DNA of 64,000 nucleotides, taken from positions 83,814,748-83,878,747 of the forward strand of contig CM056742.1 in assembly GCA_029851415.1 (NCBI GenBank), written 5' to 3'. The notes beneath the pieces are model-generated. The model saw only the letters and a list, made by a program, of their open reading frames with translations, did not search any database and was not told the DNA's origin. Positions 23,283 to 34,884 of this stretch are shown here, piece after piece (position 1 is the stretch's first letter; every line of letters begins with the position of its first letter). This DNA is from Eretmocerus hayati (lineage: Eukaryota > Arthropoda > Insecta > Hymenoptera > Aphelinidae). The translations under genes and the position numbers were made by a program.

Positions 23283-23664
23283 CTGCATGCTGCCAAAGAA
23301 CTCGAATATACTCACCCATAAAGAAGTTTATCTCTGGTGGAATCTTGAATTTTTTCTTCAAAACAGAGTTTTGACCCTCCGAAAAATTATTTGTCCTGTC
23401 TTTACGTTTGGGAACGCAAATTTCAATCCTGGGTTTATAACCCATTCACTGGTTTCTGAGATATTCATTAAACCAGTCCCACTCGCCATCACGAAACTTT
23501 TCTTCACATTCTTCCGTCACAAACTTGAATCCTCGTTCCATTGCTTCCTCTGGTAGCTTGACGATACCGATGCACTTTTTCAGTGAATTGTGCATTACTG
23601 GGTTGTCTCTTTTGTTGTTCTTGGCGAGCGCGACTCCTTTTTTTTGAGCATTATCAAGGACTGC
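23283..23664 (-). pseudogene. MULE transposase, C-terminal exon (one in-frame stop)
   Basis: Read 23664 to 23283, the exon follows an acceptor (tccttacag) and stays open except for a TGA at 23448-23446, where Trp would be expected. Features include a Lys/Asn-rich segment, then WDWFNEYL, and RTNNFSEGQNSVLKKKF, which matches the conserved R-T-N-N-x-x-E-[GS] block near the C-terminus of MULE transposases. A donor (GTGTTATAC) follows at 23282. MULE transposases cut and join Mutator-type DNA elements through a DDE core. This is the downstream part of the gene whose preceding exon is 24123-24320. Confidence 0.6.
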
Positions 23665-24122
23665 CTGTAAGGACTCAAATTTGTTAACCGTCAGTACAAA
23701 ATTGCCTTCGGAATCTGAATTTCTGTTTTTCTCATCAGAATATGTTTATGGGGTGGAAAAGTGGTGAAAAATGTCAAAATTAGAATTTTGAACATTTTTT
23801 GAATTTTATTCTGCTTGCTCTCAAAATTCCACTCTAAGAGTCCAGTGGAGTTCTATTATGTTTGTTGTAACGACAGATATCTTTCAGAATTTGTTCAGAT
23901 TCTTCCGATGCAATACAAGGAAACTGTCACAGGTGATTGGGAAAGTGATCATTTCTTTCGGAGGGGACAGAATAGTGAACGATTTGATGTGTTCTACTTG
24001 GTCAAGAAATGGAGTCTTGATTCTTTGGTTCCCGCAACATAAAATCAATACAAGAACTAAAATGCACCGACAAAGAGAGCACCAAGTTTAGATCCTCAAC
24101 TAGCGTGGTAGTCCTTACTTAC
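23665..24122. other. Intron and possible lost exon between MULE exons
   Basis: The stretch carries several overlapping plus and minus frames but none with both MULE motifs and splice sites. Part of it (about 23830-24000) may be a decayed exon, because MULE proteins normally have another roughly 80 residues between these two exons. Confidence 0.35.
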
Positions 24123-24320
24123 TTGACTATGATGAAAGAAGCATTTGTATACAGGTATCCCTGGAAATTTTTTTTTGAAAGCCTCAGCCATTGCAGGTTC
24201 CATATCTATCATGGCAAAGACCGGGATGAGGTTGGGGAAACGTTTTCTGAATCCACTAAATACTCCTTCATGAGATTCTATTTTCCCATTGCTCATAAAA
24301 GCATATCCGTCTGGATGAGC
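24123..24320 (-). pseudogene. MULE transposase, catalytic-core exon
   Basis: The exon runs 24320 to 24123 (198 nt, 66 codons) between acceptor ttcatcttcatag and donor GTAAGTAAGG, both strong. It contains the motif run HPDGYAFM, S-x-E-x-[HY]-E-GVF, then PVFAMIDMEPAM and a cysteine/histidine CFFHHSQ. These correspond in order to the second Asp region and the following C/H segment of insect MULE transposase domains (typically '..F.TDfE.A...A....FP...v..C.FH..Q'). No stop lies in the exon. Thirty-odd bases upstream, inside the intron, lies the Gypsy insertion at 24357. Confidence 0.65.
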
Positions 24321-24356
24321 CTATGAAGATGAATAATACATTTGTTCATCAAATTG

Positions 24357-25801
24357 TGTAACGGGGCGGGATGGGTGACCTGAAAAGGACAAAAGCCACC
24401 CGTGTTACCTCATTTATTTTTGGCCGGATCGGGGCAGGGCCAGGTCCCCCGCGCCACGAAGGGCGGGACGGTGGGGGGAAATTAGGACCACACCTGAAAA
24501 ACGCGAAAGATTCTGGGTTGCGGACACATATGTTCGATTCATGAATAAGCACTCACGAAATTATACGAGAAATACAAAAAAGGACATTTTTTCCCGATTA
24601 CTAACTGCATGTTACGACGCACAGGTCGATAATCCTAAATACACAGCCGCACGTGGCATCCAAACATTTTTTCAAGTCAATAAAACGTTCCTCAAAAGTC
24701 AATCTTTGAACTACTTTTCGTTGGAAATGCCCCTATATATCGATCTCGGTTGCACACACTCACTTTCGTTAGAAATTCCCATATACAAATGGGCGGGGCC
24801 TAACCTCTGCGCACGCACTACTCTAGGCGTCGTTGTGCTCACCTCTCGTGACGATTTCCGCCCGCGCCGCAAGGAGAAAAGCCCAGCACAAAATGGTGGC
24901 CATCGACGCCCGCGTGGCGAAGATGGCCAAATTGTACAGGGCTCTCATTCAGCAGCGAGGGGCGCACCACGAGTCGGTCAGATTGGGCAGGTATATAACG
25001 TGGCCAAGCCAACGTGGCGTCGACCTGGCTCCGCACTGACCGAGGTGATGGCCTCCTCGACTTGGGCGTCCAGGTTGCTCTCGGGAGCGCGCGATGAGGG
25101 AGCACAAATTATTGGGGCGTCACTACGCGCACGGCACCGCGACACGACTCTCCGTCACTTTGGGGAGGGCGCACGGGGGCGGGGAATCACTGGGGGAGCC
25201 ACTGAGTTTGCTCACCGTGCTGCCGAAGTTCGCTGGTCACCGGGGCTCTGCTACGTCGTCGTCGGGGCTGGCACCAGCTCCCGCGGCGTCTCCTGGCCAG
25301 CGCGTCGCTCGAAAGCTCACCGAGCCACAAACTCGGCGAGATATATTGGTGAAGACGAGGCCGGCGAAACTAGCGTCCTGGACAACTCTCTACACCAATA
25401 TCCTTCATCACTCGAGCACTTCATTTCGCGTAAGCTGAAACACGATCAATTCTTTCGCGGAAAACTCACAAAACTCTTGTGGGAAACTCAGCACTTGTTG
25501 CTTGCTGCTCACCGTTGGCCAGCCACGTGAAGAGTGAGAAACCGGGGCGCCGCTGAGCAAGCTTCCGCTGGCTTGCGTCGGCATGCGCAGCTTTGGTTGG
25601 GTCGACCGGGAGGTGCTGCCACCACCCAGCGGCGGGAGCAACTCCCTGGATTCAACTGCATGAACTCGTCTCTTGTCGTCCCTCGGAGTGTACCTCGACA
25701 AAAAAAAAACGTTGGAAACATCACATTTTCGTACACAAACTCCGAGGCGACGACGAGGGCGGAAACAAGGGGTCCACAGCGTGCTGCAACTTCCCGTTGC
25801 A
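24357..25801 (-). repeat. 3' LTR (1,445 bp, full)
   Basis: In minus-strand sense it starts TGCAACGGGAAG and ends GTTACA. It contains 722 bp (24924-25645) absent from the other LTR. On the plus strand the open frames across it (for example 24541-25530) are incidental. Confidence 0.9.
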
Positions 25802-25835
25802 TTACCCCCCGGTACGCCCCCCCTCCACCGGGGTG
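25802..25835 (-). other. Polypurine tract next to the 3' LTR
   Basis: On the minus strand GGGGGGCGTACC-GGGGGGTAA ends directly against the LTR's TGCAAC. A G-rich purine run immediately upstream of the 3' LTR is where plus-strand DNA synthesis is primed in Gypsy elements. Confidence 0.55.
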
Positions 25836-26163
25836 GTTGGAGAGAGGCACACGGGAGTGGCTCCGGGTCCCCGCGCCCGCCCCCGCCGCTGCCTCGGCGT
25901 CCTTAAGTCATCATCGCATTGCTAAAATCAAATCAACTCAGGTCAATACATTGATCCTAAATGAGTCATGAAAGGGAAAATCAGATCCTGCAAGAAAGAG
26001 ATAAAAGTTATTGCGAACACATGAGGTCGACAGAACAAAAAATGGGAAGGGGTCGAGACACGTAGTCACTAGGAGGAAAAGCAGGGAGTTCTCTTACTTG
26101 GATTCTGCTGTTTCACAGGGGGGGAGCTTCAGCTTAACCCCCCGGCGTCCTCTTGCTGATGCA
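25836..26163. other. Non-coding 3' region of the Gypsy element
   Basis: GC-rich near the polypurine run, then AT-rich. No frame is supported on the minus strand between the end of ORF3 and the LTR. Confidence 0.4.
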
Positions 26164-28659
26164 TTACTGTCCTTGGCGTCCTAGACCTTCGAAAAAAACG
26201 ACGAACATCCTTTCCTGGATGTCGTCAGGCATCGTCACGGCGACTTCAACCAGCCGCTGGAAACGTTGGCGATCGGCCGGTGTCATGGCCGCCATCCGGA
26301 GGGCCATCTCCGGAATTCGCAAGGTCGGTCTGGTGGAGATCCCATTTGGAGCTGGGGTATCTCGTATCAAGCTGGGAGTGCGGATCCGGGGCACTGGTGT
26401 CGGCGTCTCATCGACGCTCCGTCGTTGATCACCTGAGGATGGTGGGGTGGACTCCCCCGGCCCCGACATCGTTGGAAAAGGCTAGGGTAGGCTCACAGCT
26501 CCCGTCTGCTCCGTTGGTGTTGTAGCCTCGGGCGTCTGGGATCGGATTGGAGACTGCGCTGGGGTCTGAGTCCTGGTTACGGTCGGTGTATGGGTCCCCT
26601 CCTCCAGACGGGCCGGCGGTGCGGGATCGACTTCTTCTGGGGTCCTTCTTCGGGCGTATTCCTCAACGTTGGTCGGTAAGGGTCGACTGGAGCTCGTCGT
26701 TGTTTCTGCAGCTCTACGAGGTGTCGAACGTGCTCTGTACCCAGCGTTGGTGGCCTCGCGGCGTCCTGGCCATAGTTGATACGCGGTAGAGCAACGAGGG
26801 CAATCGTTCACCAACACGCCCCGGCGTCCGCAGTTCACACAGTGGTGATGTGGTCCTGGGCATGGGCAGTCAGCCGAGCGGTGCCCACGCAGCCAGCATT
26901 TGAAGCATGCGTGGGGTGGAGGGTCATCCTCGTCGTGAGGAAGGGGTACCAACCACTGGAACATCGTTCCTCGACGCTCTGCTGCCGGTCGGGGTACTCC
27001 TCGCGTCCCGCTTCACTCGCGTTCGATGAGTGCTGCGTTCTCACTGGCGTCTGCGTGTTCACCCCGCTCTCTTTGCCCTGCAGCTGCTGGGCCTGGGGTG
27101 TCCGCTATGCGCGTCATGCGCTCTGTTTCCTCCGCTAGGCGTTGAACTTCCTAGTGAAACTGGTGGGCCTGGTCGTTCCTCTCGGACCAGAGTGGCTGGT
27201 CCCGCTGGTGGGGAGTACCGATCAACCTCCGCTTCCTCGTAGTCCATGTAATCCTCTATCGTTAGCTGGCGATGGGGGTTACGGCGACGTCTCTTCGATC
27301 CATCACGGTGACGCAGCATGGGCTCGACCTCGATGCCGGCGTCTCGATTGGAGCGACAGAGGTTATCTTCTGGAGGGGTATTCCTCCGCTCGGAAGGCGG
27401 GGGGTCGGTTCTCTCCGGCGTCTCTTGGTTGGGGCGTCTAGGTCGATCTTCCGGTGGAGAATCCCATCTCTCCGGGGGTGGGGAGTCACGTCGCTCGGAC
27501 ATAGCTCGGCGTTCCGCCGCGCGTTCCTGTACCCGAGCTCTACGGATCCGCGTTGCGATTCCCGGAGTCCAGTTAGACGGAATCAGGGCCCGTTCCCCCC
27601 GTATTCGCTTCGGAAATTGGACGGGTCTATTTGGTCGCCAATTTTTGGCCACCTCCTCGCGGCGGTCCAGGTAGTCCTTCCAGGTGTCTCCGGTGTTCCA
27701 ATTGTTACGGAGTTGTGACTTGGCTTCTTGCTCCATTCGTTGTTGCACGGCGGCGGGTAAGTTTTCGGGAGCCAATAGGATGTCTGGTTCCCGGAAATCT
27801 TCCGCTGTGAACCCGCCCGCTGGATCTTCCCGGCGTGCCGGTACTACCAGCCGTTGTTGCAGGGAAAGTCTGGGGCGTGGTGGCATCGTGCTGCGTGGGT
27901 TCTCGGGTCCAGCCGGCCATTCGAATCGGCCCGGAGATGGTGCCCGGTCTTTCGGTGCTGTTGAAACGGCGTCAGGTTGTCCCAGGAACTCCTCTAGCTC
28001 TCGCTGTGCGAGGTCCGAGTCACCTACCGGATCCAACCTGGCGTTAGTTTCGGTGACCTCAGACTCTTCGTACGGCGTCTCGCTGCTGGGCTCCGGTACT
28101 TCGGTTACTGCAGCCAACGGAGCGTTGTTTGAGGTAGGGCAACCTTGGGTTTGGGCCTCTTCTCCAATCGGTTCAGGTCTTGGTCGTCGAGACCGATCAC
28201 GCGAGCGTCGGGAGATTCCAGCAGTTCGTGGAATGGTTCCAAGGTGGCGTGGTGGTGCTGGTGTGTCCGGGACTGGAGAAGTCGAGGCACTCTGTGGGGT
28301 CCTGGGGCTATTGACCCCACTGTCGATTCGGGGAATCACAATCCGGAGTTGGCGCTCTTCGCCCCGTGGAGGCTTTGGAGTGTCTCGGGAAGTGTGCTCG
28401 TCGCTCAGACCACTGTCTGATGTGAGCGGTTCACGACTTGCACTACGTTCCCGAGATGCCCTCCGAGCCCGCCGTACTTGTGAGGTCAGTTGCCAGATAG
28501 ACACGGCCTCAATAAAGTCATCGGGTCTCGGTATGTCCTTGAACTCCTACGGGTAAGGTGAGCAGCTCCGACTGCGATCTGTGATTTTCTCTCTTCCCTC
28601 CTGCTCTTCGTTGGCGTCGCGATTGGGAGCCTCCTCCCTCGGCGTCGATTCAGCTATTC
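26164..28659 (-). pseudogene. Third ORF after pol, disordered with C-terminal zinc fingers
   Basis: A reading frame begins just after a possible splice acceptor (gttccacag, AG at 28661-28660) and runs to 26164. It is broken by a TAG (28549-28547), a frame change near 27140, a TGA near 27010 and a TAG near 26484. Read through these breaks it would exceed 800 codons. Most is Pro/Arg/Ser/Glu-rich and disordered, with a more structured patch near 27650 (NWNTGDTWKDYLDRR). Close to the C-terminus come a CCHC knuckle (CFKCWLRGHRSADC) and a four-cysteine finger CVNCGRRGVLVNDCPRC. The latter matches the CQGCGKTGVSVKTCPDC finger of this element's own Gag. No signal peptide or membrane segment is seen, so it does not look like an envelope protein. 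The acceptor suggests expression from a spliced RNA, as env is in errantiviruses (inference). Confidence 0.6.
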
Positions 28660-28766
28660 CTGTGGAACATTTTCTTTTTCGTATTAGATTCTCTTCTCGT
28701 CTACATAGGGCGTACTACTCATACATTCTCAACATTCAAACTACTACTGGATTTTTACGAGTAATT

Positions 28767-31700
28767 CTACAGGACTTTCCCACGGGGAGGTACCCAGCGT
28801 TTCATCTGAGAAACTAGTACGTCACACGTTCGCTGACCTGCGGCGTTCTCTAGCACGTATACTACCGGAGATTTTACTTCTACGACCGTTAGTGGGCCCT
28901 CATTTTTCGGCGCGAGTTTCGCATTGAAACGGTTAGCAGCGTTCGATTGGAAATGTGTGCGCCTACCTACGATGTCACCTACCTGAAACGTCACGTTTTT
29001 TCGTCCGGCGTTATAGTATTTTGCTTGTTTCTCCCTGCTTTCGGTGTTATGTCGAACTACCAGTTCTCGGAGTGCATCTAGTCGTTTCATTCGGTTTGCC
29101 CATTCTTCAACTCCCATCTTCTCTATCAGCTTGTTGCCTTCGAGTTCTCGTCTCAAACTCTTTACTGGTGTTGGATGGCGTCCATAGTTCAGAAACGCTG
29201 GAGAAACTTTGGTGCTAGATTGTACAGCAGTGTTCATGGCGTGACGGAACTCATGAATGTGATCATCCCAGTTCCTATGATCGTTCTGAACGAACTGTGA
29301 AATCATGGTCTTGAGCACTTTATTAGAACGTTCGACTAAATTTACTCGAGGATGGTAGGGTGGGCTCTCAATGTGCCGGACCCCATACTCCTCCAACATG
29401 GCGTCTACTATCTTGTTGTCGAATTCTTCCCCGTTATCAGACAAGAAATATTCCGGCGTTTCCCAGCGGATTATTACGCAGAAACGGCCTCACCTTCAGC
29501 ACGGCGTGGCGATTTTACTTCGACCCAGCGGGTGAATAAATCTTGCAAAACCAGCAAGTACTTGAATCCTCGTTTGCTGCGTGGAAATTCCATGAGGTCA
29601 CCTGCTACTACCGCCCATGGGCAATCGACTTTTCGTTTTTCCATCAGTCCTAGTGGACCAGCCTGTGATGGTTTGTACTGTTGGCACAGTTGGCACTGTC
29701 GTACAAACGTCGAGGCGTCACGGTACATTCCGTCCCAATGGTAATCGCGAGCCAACCTATCGTAGGTCTTCTCAATTTCCGAATGACCTGTGGAAGCCAG
29801 ACCATGTGCACGTTCCAGAGCGTCTTGTCTCCTACTCACAGGCACGACAAGTCTCCACTTCTCTTCAGGGAACGTTATCGGGTCGATGAGCGAGTTGGCA
29901 CGATAGTGATACAACAAGCCATCCACCTCCCTCCAATCCTTGAACTGGTCCGGATTTTCACAAATTTTTCCGGCCAGCTTCAAGTATTCGGAATCTTTTG
30001 AAGCATCAGCGGCGGAGCATCCAATCTCGTTCGTAGCAGCGTCTCCTAAGTCTGGCGTTCCTGTCGTTTTCTCTATCGCTTCTATAGCGGTTTCTTCAGG
30101 TTCGTACATCCGTGGCAGACAATCGGGTTCTTTGTGGAGCTTACCACTGCGGTGAATCACTTCGAAGTCCCATTCTTGGAGTTCGAGGGCCCAGTGAGCA
30201 AGGCGTCCCGTCGGATCTTTCAAATTTCGTAGCCATTTCAGTGCACTATGGTCAGTGATCACTTGAAACTTGTACCCCTCGATATAAGGGCGTAGCTTCT
30301 TGATAGCCCACAAAACTGCTAGCAGCTCCCTCTCGCTGACGGAATAATTTCGTTCAGCTGGCGTAAGACTGCGGCTAAGGTAAACAATCGGGTGTTCACC
30401 GTCTTCCCCCCCTTGGTTCGGCACGGCGATCAGACTGTAGGCTGAAGCATCGGTCTGTATGGCGAAGATTTTTGAAAAATCTGGCCTAGCTAACACTGGA
30501 GCACTGGTGAAAGCTTGTTTCAGCCTATCAAATGCTTCCTGATGCTCCTCCTTTCATGCCCACGGCGTGTTTTTACGCAGCAGCCTCAACAGTGGTACTT
30601 CGATTTCGGCATCGTGGTCAATAAACCGCGAATACCAAGTTACCATTCCCAGGAACGAGCGGAGTTGGCGTATGTTTTTGGGTGGTGGAAACTCACGTAC
30701 TGGCGTCACTTTCTCTGGATCCGGACGGAGACCTTCGGTGTCCAGAATATATCCGAGATAATTCACTTCTTTACAGCGGATTTGACATTTATCCGGGTTT
30801 ATTTGGAGTCCGGCGTCAATCAGGCGTTTCAGCTCTATCTCCAGGTATTTTCCATGTGCTTCGTACGTATCTGTCGCGATAATAATGTCGTCGAGATACA
30901 CAAAAACAAATGGCTTCAGTTCTGGGCCCAGAATCTCGTCGATTAGTCACATCCAGGTCGCAGGTGCGTTACAGAGCCCGAAGGGCATTACGGTCCAGCA
31001 CCAGGATCCGACGCCCGGTAGGCTGAAGCAGGTGTTCTTCTGGCTCCCGCCCCCCTCCACTGGGACATGATGATAGGCGCTTTTTAAGTCTATCTTTGAC
31101 AGGTATTTGGCCTTCTTCAGCTTGTCCAGGATAGAGTCCATATTGGGGAGGGGGTATGTATCCTTTTTCGTCTTTTTATTCAGGTCTCGGTAGTCAATAC
31201 AGAAGCGGTAAGTTCCATCCGACTTCCGGATCAATACTGGAGCACTGCTCCAAGCGCCTTGACACGGCCTGATACGCTTCAGACTGTACAGGGCTTTCAC
31301 CTCCTCCCTTGCGATTTCCAACATTTTTGGAGAAAGGCATCGCGGTTGATGGCGTATAGGCGTATGGTCCAGTAATTCAATCTTATGTTCGCGGAGATTG
31401 GTCCGTCCGACCTTGTCAGCGGCTTGGGCAGTCGTCTCTCTAACCACTTGCTCGAGATGTGCTCTGCCATCATCTTCTACAACGACGAGGCCAGCGCACT
31501 CGGCGTAGATGCGGTTCTCTGGTTCTTCTCTTCTCCGACCCGCAAAATCACGATACTCACCTTGGAGCACCCTCCATTGCCCTTCGGCGTTCAGGGAGTC
31601 AGATTTCCAGGCGTTCATAAAATCCATTCCCAGTACCATGTCGTAAGACGTATCATGTACCGCTTCCATGACAATGGTACGGGAGTGGCCGTCGATTTCC

Positions 31701-32506
31701 ATCTTCATCTTCAAAAGTCCTAGAGCTTGGGTGACACTCTTTCTCACAGCTCCCCTCAACACACTCTTTTTATGAAACAGGCGTTTCTCGTAGAATTTGG
31801 CGATCTTAGGTCCAACAAAGGACACCTGAGCACCCGGATCATACAACGCCATAAACGATTTATCACCCAAAATGACTTCGGTAAAATTTCGGGGTGCTGC
31901 TTGGGCAGCGGGTCCATCCGCGATTTCCTCTTGACTCCAAGGTTCCACCTTTGCTCTTGTGGCTTCGTGTGGGGCGTCCCCCGTTCGATGCTTTCCTAAG
32001 CTGGGTGCATCAGCGATTGCTGCCTCTTTGTGGCAAGGTGAGTTTGGGTTAATTTCCGCGGCGTCGGTGGGGTGATCAATCTTACTCCGACCTTGGTCAG
32101 CTCCGTTACTCTCCTTCACCAGAATCGTGGCGTCTCTGCTGCTTGTTGTCAATTGACGTTTGCGGATAGCCCCCATCGCTGGGGTCATTTCAACCTCTTG
32201 CCAACCTAATAGTGAAGAATTCGTCGGCTCGGATCCCATGGATCCCACAGCTGGTTTTTCCTCGACGTATTGGTCTGGCGCTTCTTCTTCATCGTCGCTA
32301 TTCATCCAGGTGCTAGCTACCAGTCGAGACGGCATCAAACGACCAGTCTCGCTGACGACCTCCCATTTGGCTGATAGGAAGGTCGTGCCCGGCGTCTCTA
32401 GCGTTTTCTCGCTTTCTTTTTTCATTTTGGTCCCTGGGGAGCAGGTGACGTTGACCCCTGCGCCCCTGCTGACCCGTTTCCCGAGTATTTCAAAGCCCGC
32501 TTGCAA
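28767..32506 (-). pseudogene. pol: Pol polyprotein: protease, RT, RNase H, integrase
   Basis: The frame opens in -1 relation to gag. An early linker is followed by protease with YDPGAQVSFVG near residue 220 (DPG where most retropepsins have D-T/S-G). Then come the RT palm (FCIDYRDLNKKTKKDTYPLP, MPFGLCNAPATW) and a TGA at 30949-30947. It continues with VYLDDII, the catalytic YLDD box, to a TGA at 30556-30554. RNase H follows (FAIQTDASAYS, ITDHSALKWL), then the integrase HHCC finger with CQLCQQYKPSQ and the DLF part of the core. A TAA at 29476-29474 and a frame shift precede SDNGEEF and the integrase C-terminal region, which ends at 28767. Every module of a Gypsy Pol is present and in the usual order. 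The two TGA codons and the shift are point lesions. Confidence 0.85.
32422..32425 (-). promoter_or_regulatory. ATGA overlap at the gag/pol junction
   Basis: The gag stop TGA (32424-32422) shares two bases with an ATG (32425-32423) that is in the pol frame, giving ATGA. Such overlaps can support termination-reinitiation. No well-phased X-XXY-YYZ slippery heptamer is seen just upstream, so reinitiation is a candidate for Pol expression (inference). Confidence 0.4.
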
Positions 32507-34884
32507 TCAGGGCACGTTTTCACTGATACTCCCGTCTTGCCACAGCCTTGACATTTCTCGTTACGACTTGGGCACTCGTGTGCTGCATCACCAGTTGCGT
32601 GACATGAGTAACATTGGCGCATAGGGCAGTCCCTCGATAGATGGCCTGTCCCATTGCAATTGAAACAAGCCCCTCGAGTCAGTTGCTCCTGGCGCTTTGC
32701 GTTGGTCTCCGCATCTGCTGGTCTGCGATTGCGTGGCGTTCCTGGCGTTCCTGGCATCCCTGGCATCGGCCGATAAGGGTAGGGTGGGAAGAGCCAGGGA
32801 AAACTCCATGGCGCCATACTCGGCGTTGGCGTGGAAGGTGTAGGCGTGGGAGGCTTGGGAGCAGTGGTGCTAGCTGGTTTTGGCACGTTAGGTGCTACTG
32901 CAGCCGCCGCAGCTGATTCACTCTGCGTTGCTTCGGTGGTGTTCTTTTTGCCTCCCCGCCTTCCTCTGCCCTTGCCTTTCTGGCCATCTGAGGCCGGTGG
33001 AGGCGCTTGCTCTTCCGGTGCGGGTTCCGCTGTTTTGGCTCCAGACCCCTCGGCGCTGGGTTTCAGGTCAAGTCCGGCGACTTCATCTGCGAGCCCATCC
33101 AACTCTGTGGATGCCAGTTTTTTGACTGGTACTGAACGTCCGGTTCCTCGATAATCGGGGCCCGGGATCCTGGATTTTTCTTTCGGGGGTGGGGCACTAT
33201 AACGTGCATCCCACTCTTCTTGTTTTTGAAATTTCTTTCCCCAATACTGGATGTCAACGAGAATTCTCACCTCTCTTGTATCTAGGTATCGGCGTAAGTC
33301 TGGTCTCAAATTTCGGATGACGATTCCAAATATTTGTTGATTCGATGGCGGGTGCTTGAAGTGCGAAACAATCTGGCGTATGCATGTTAGATAAGGAGCA
33401 ATCTCCTCGTTTTTTTCTTGCGTGCGCCGATAGAGCTCATCCATGAGATCTTGGAAGTCTAGGTGTCCCACGTATTGATCTCGGAAAAGGTGCTTGAAAT
33501 CGCGCCAGCATGTCATGCTCCGCTGATGTGTGCGATACCACGCTCGAGCGCGGTCCGTCAAAACACTTGGCATCACTGTCAGAACTTCTGCGTCGGAGAG
33601 TTCTAGAGCCTCCATACATTCTTTGATGGAAGCTAGAAATTCCTCAGCCTTTTCTCGACTCGCTTTGGGGTCACCCTCAAACGATATTTTCCAACTCGTC
33701 AGTGTTTTCATAACTTGGAGCGTTCGGCTCGACTCCTTTTCTTGTTCACGGAAGCGTGACGATCTACTTTTGGAGCGCTGCGGTTGAGGCGTCGGCGTGT
33801 GCGGCGTTCATTCATCGCTGCTCGACGATCCTGAGTACCACTCATGGCGGGGGCTCCGAGATGGTCGAGCTTGGGTGGTGGCGTTGCCAGTGGTGTGAGG
33901 TGCGGGTTGTGCTGAGCGACACCCCGTCGGAGTGTCACCTCCCATCGGCAGCGTGGTGCGCACTTGCTCTCTGCGCTCATCACGTGGGCGTCCATGATGT
34001 GTCTCACCCGCGTATTGCTGAGGCTGGCTGACGTGGGCATTTGGATACCCGGCAGCAGCGGTTGTTGGGGCTGACGGCGGTGGGTATCGAAACGCGTTCA
34101 ACCGATCCCGTTGCGTATTTAGATAGGCCTCTTGGGCCCTCGCTCGAACCTCCGTGTCAGTGCCTGAGTCTCGGATCTCGTGGATCTGGGCTGGTTGGTG
34201 GGTCGGCGAGAGCATCGCCGGAGGCCAGATGAATGGGAAGGTCTATCCTTCTATCGAAGGGAGAGGTACCATCGCGTTTGCCCAAGAGGCGTACGGTGTA
34301 CCTTGACACATCTGGCGGAATGCCTCCGCCGTTGCCATCACTCCAGCGTGAGGCATGTGTGGCGTTGGCCCCGGTGATGCGATTGGGCCACAACACCCGC
34401 TGGTCATCGTCGTGGTTGTACTCTGCGTACTGGCGGTGGTGGTCGTCGTAGACGACTGGGTGACTACAGTGGTTGAAGCGGTCACTGATGGTCGCAGGGC
34501 GTCAGCCTCACCACCGTCGCTGCAATCATCTTCTTCCTCTACGTCGTCTTCTTCCCATTCCTGGAGCAATCTCAACGCTTCTGGCGTTATAGGCGGTTGA
34601 TCTGCTCGTTCGTCTACTAGTGGGTTCCACGGAATTTTCTCTTCCGGATTCACTGTCCGAATGTCATAACAGATTAGCCTCTTGTGCAGGGTCAATCGCG
34701 TTCCGCGGTCACTGAGGCCCTCATCATTCAATCGTTCGATTAAATCGGCGAAACTCAGACGTCGTACCAATTTTGCTATTGCTACGTAGCGCGGATCTCG
34801 AGAGATTAATTCGTCCATCGGTTCACCCAGTTTGGGCCTATCCGGATCCGGGGGATCATCAGTCCGTTTCTTACTGCGTACCAT
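32422..34884 (-). pseudogene. gag: Gag polyprotein with SAP-like N-terminus and zinc knuckles
   Basis: One frame of about 820 codons interrupted by TAG (34245-34243) and TGA (33810-33808). The N-terminal 80 residues contain a SAP-like helix pair (LSFADLIERLNDEGL...GTRLTLHKRL). A low-complexity Thr/Ser region follows. The capsid part begins near 33711 (SWKISFEGDPKASREKAEEF, then VMPSVLTDRARAWY and FRDQY), matching the retrotransposon-Gag capsid domain. After a Pro/Thr-rich linker come CFNCNGTGHLSRDC (CCHC), CYSCHATGDAAHEC (no canonical His) and the C4 finger CQGCGKTGVSVKTCPDC. Gag forms the particle and binds genomic RNA. ATG at 34884 is the first in frame. Confidence 0.85.

Noticed and set aside
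24541..25530. 329-codon plus-strand frame
   Set aside because: Lies wholly in an LTR on the opposite strand to the element's genes; the translation is low-complexity, and part of the frame is missing from the other LTR copy.
27684..28556. 290-codon plus-strand frame
   Set aside because: Antisense of the Arg/Ser/Pro-rich ORF3; GC-rich sequence leaves such frames open by chance.
26164..28659. ORF3 as an envelope gene
   Set aside because: No signal peptide, no fusion-peptide-like or membrane segment; zinc fingers point to nucleic-acid binding.
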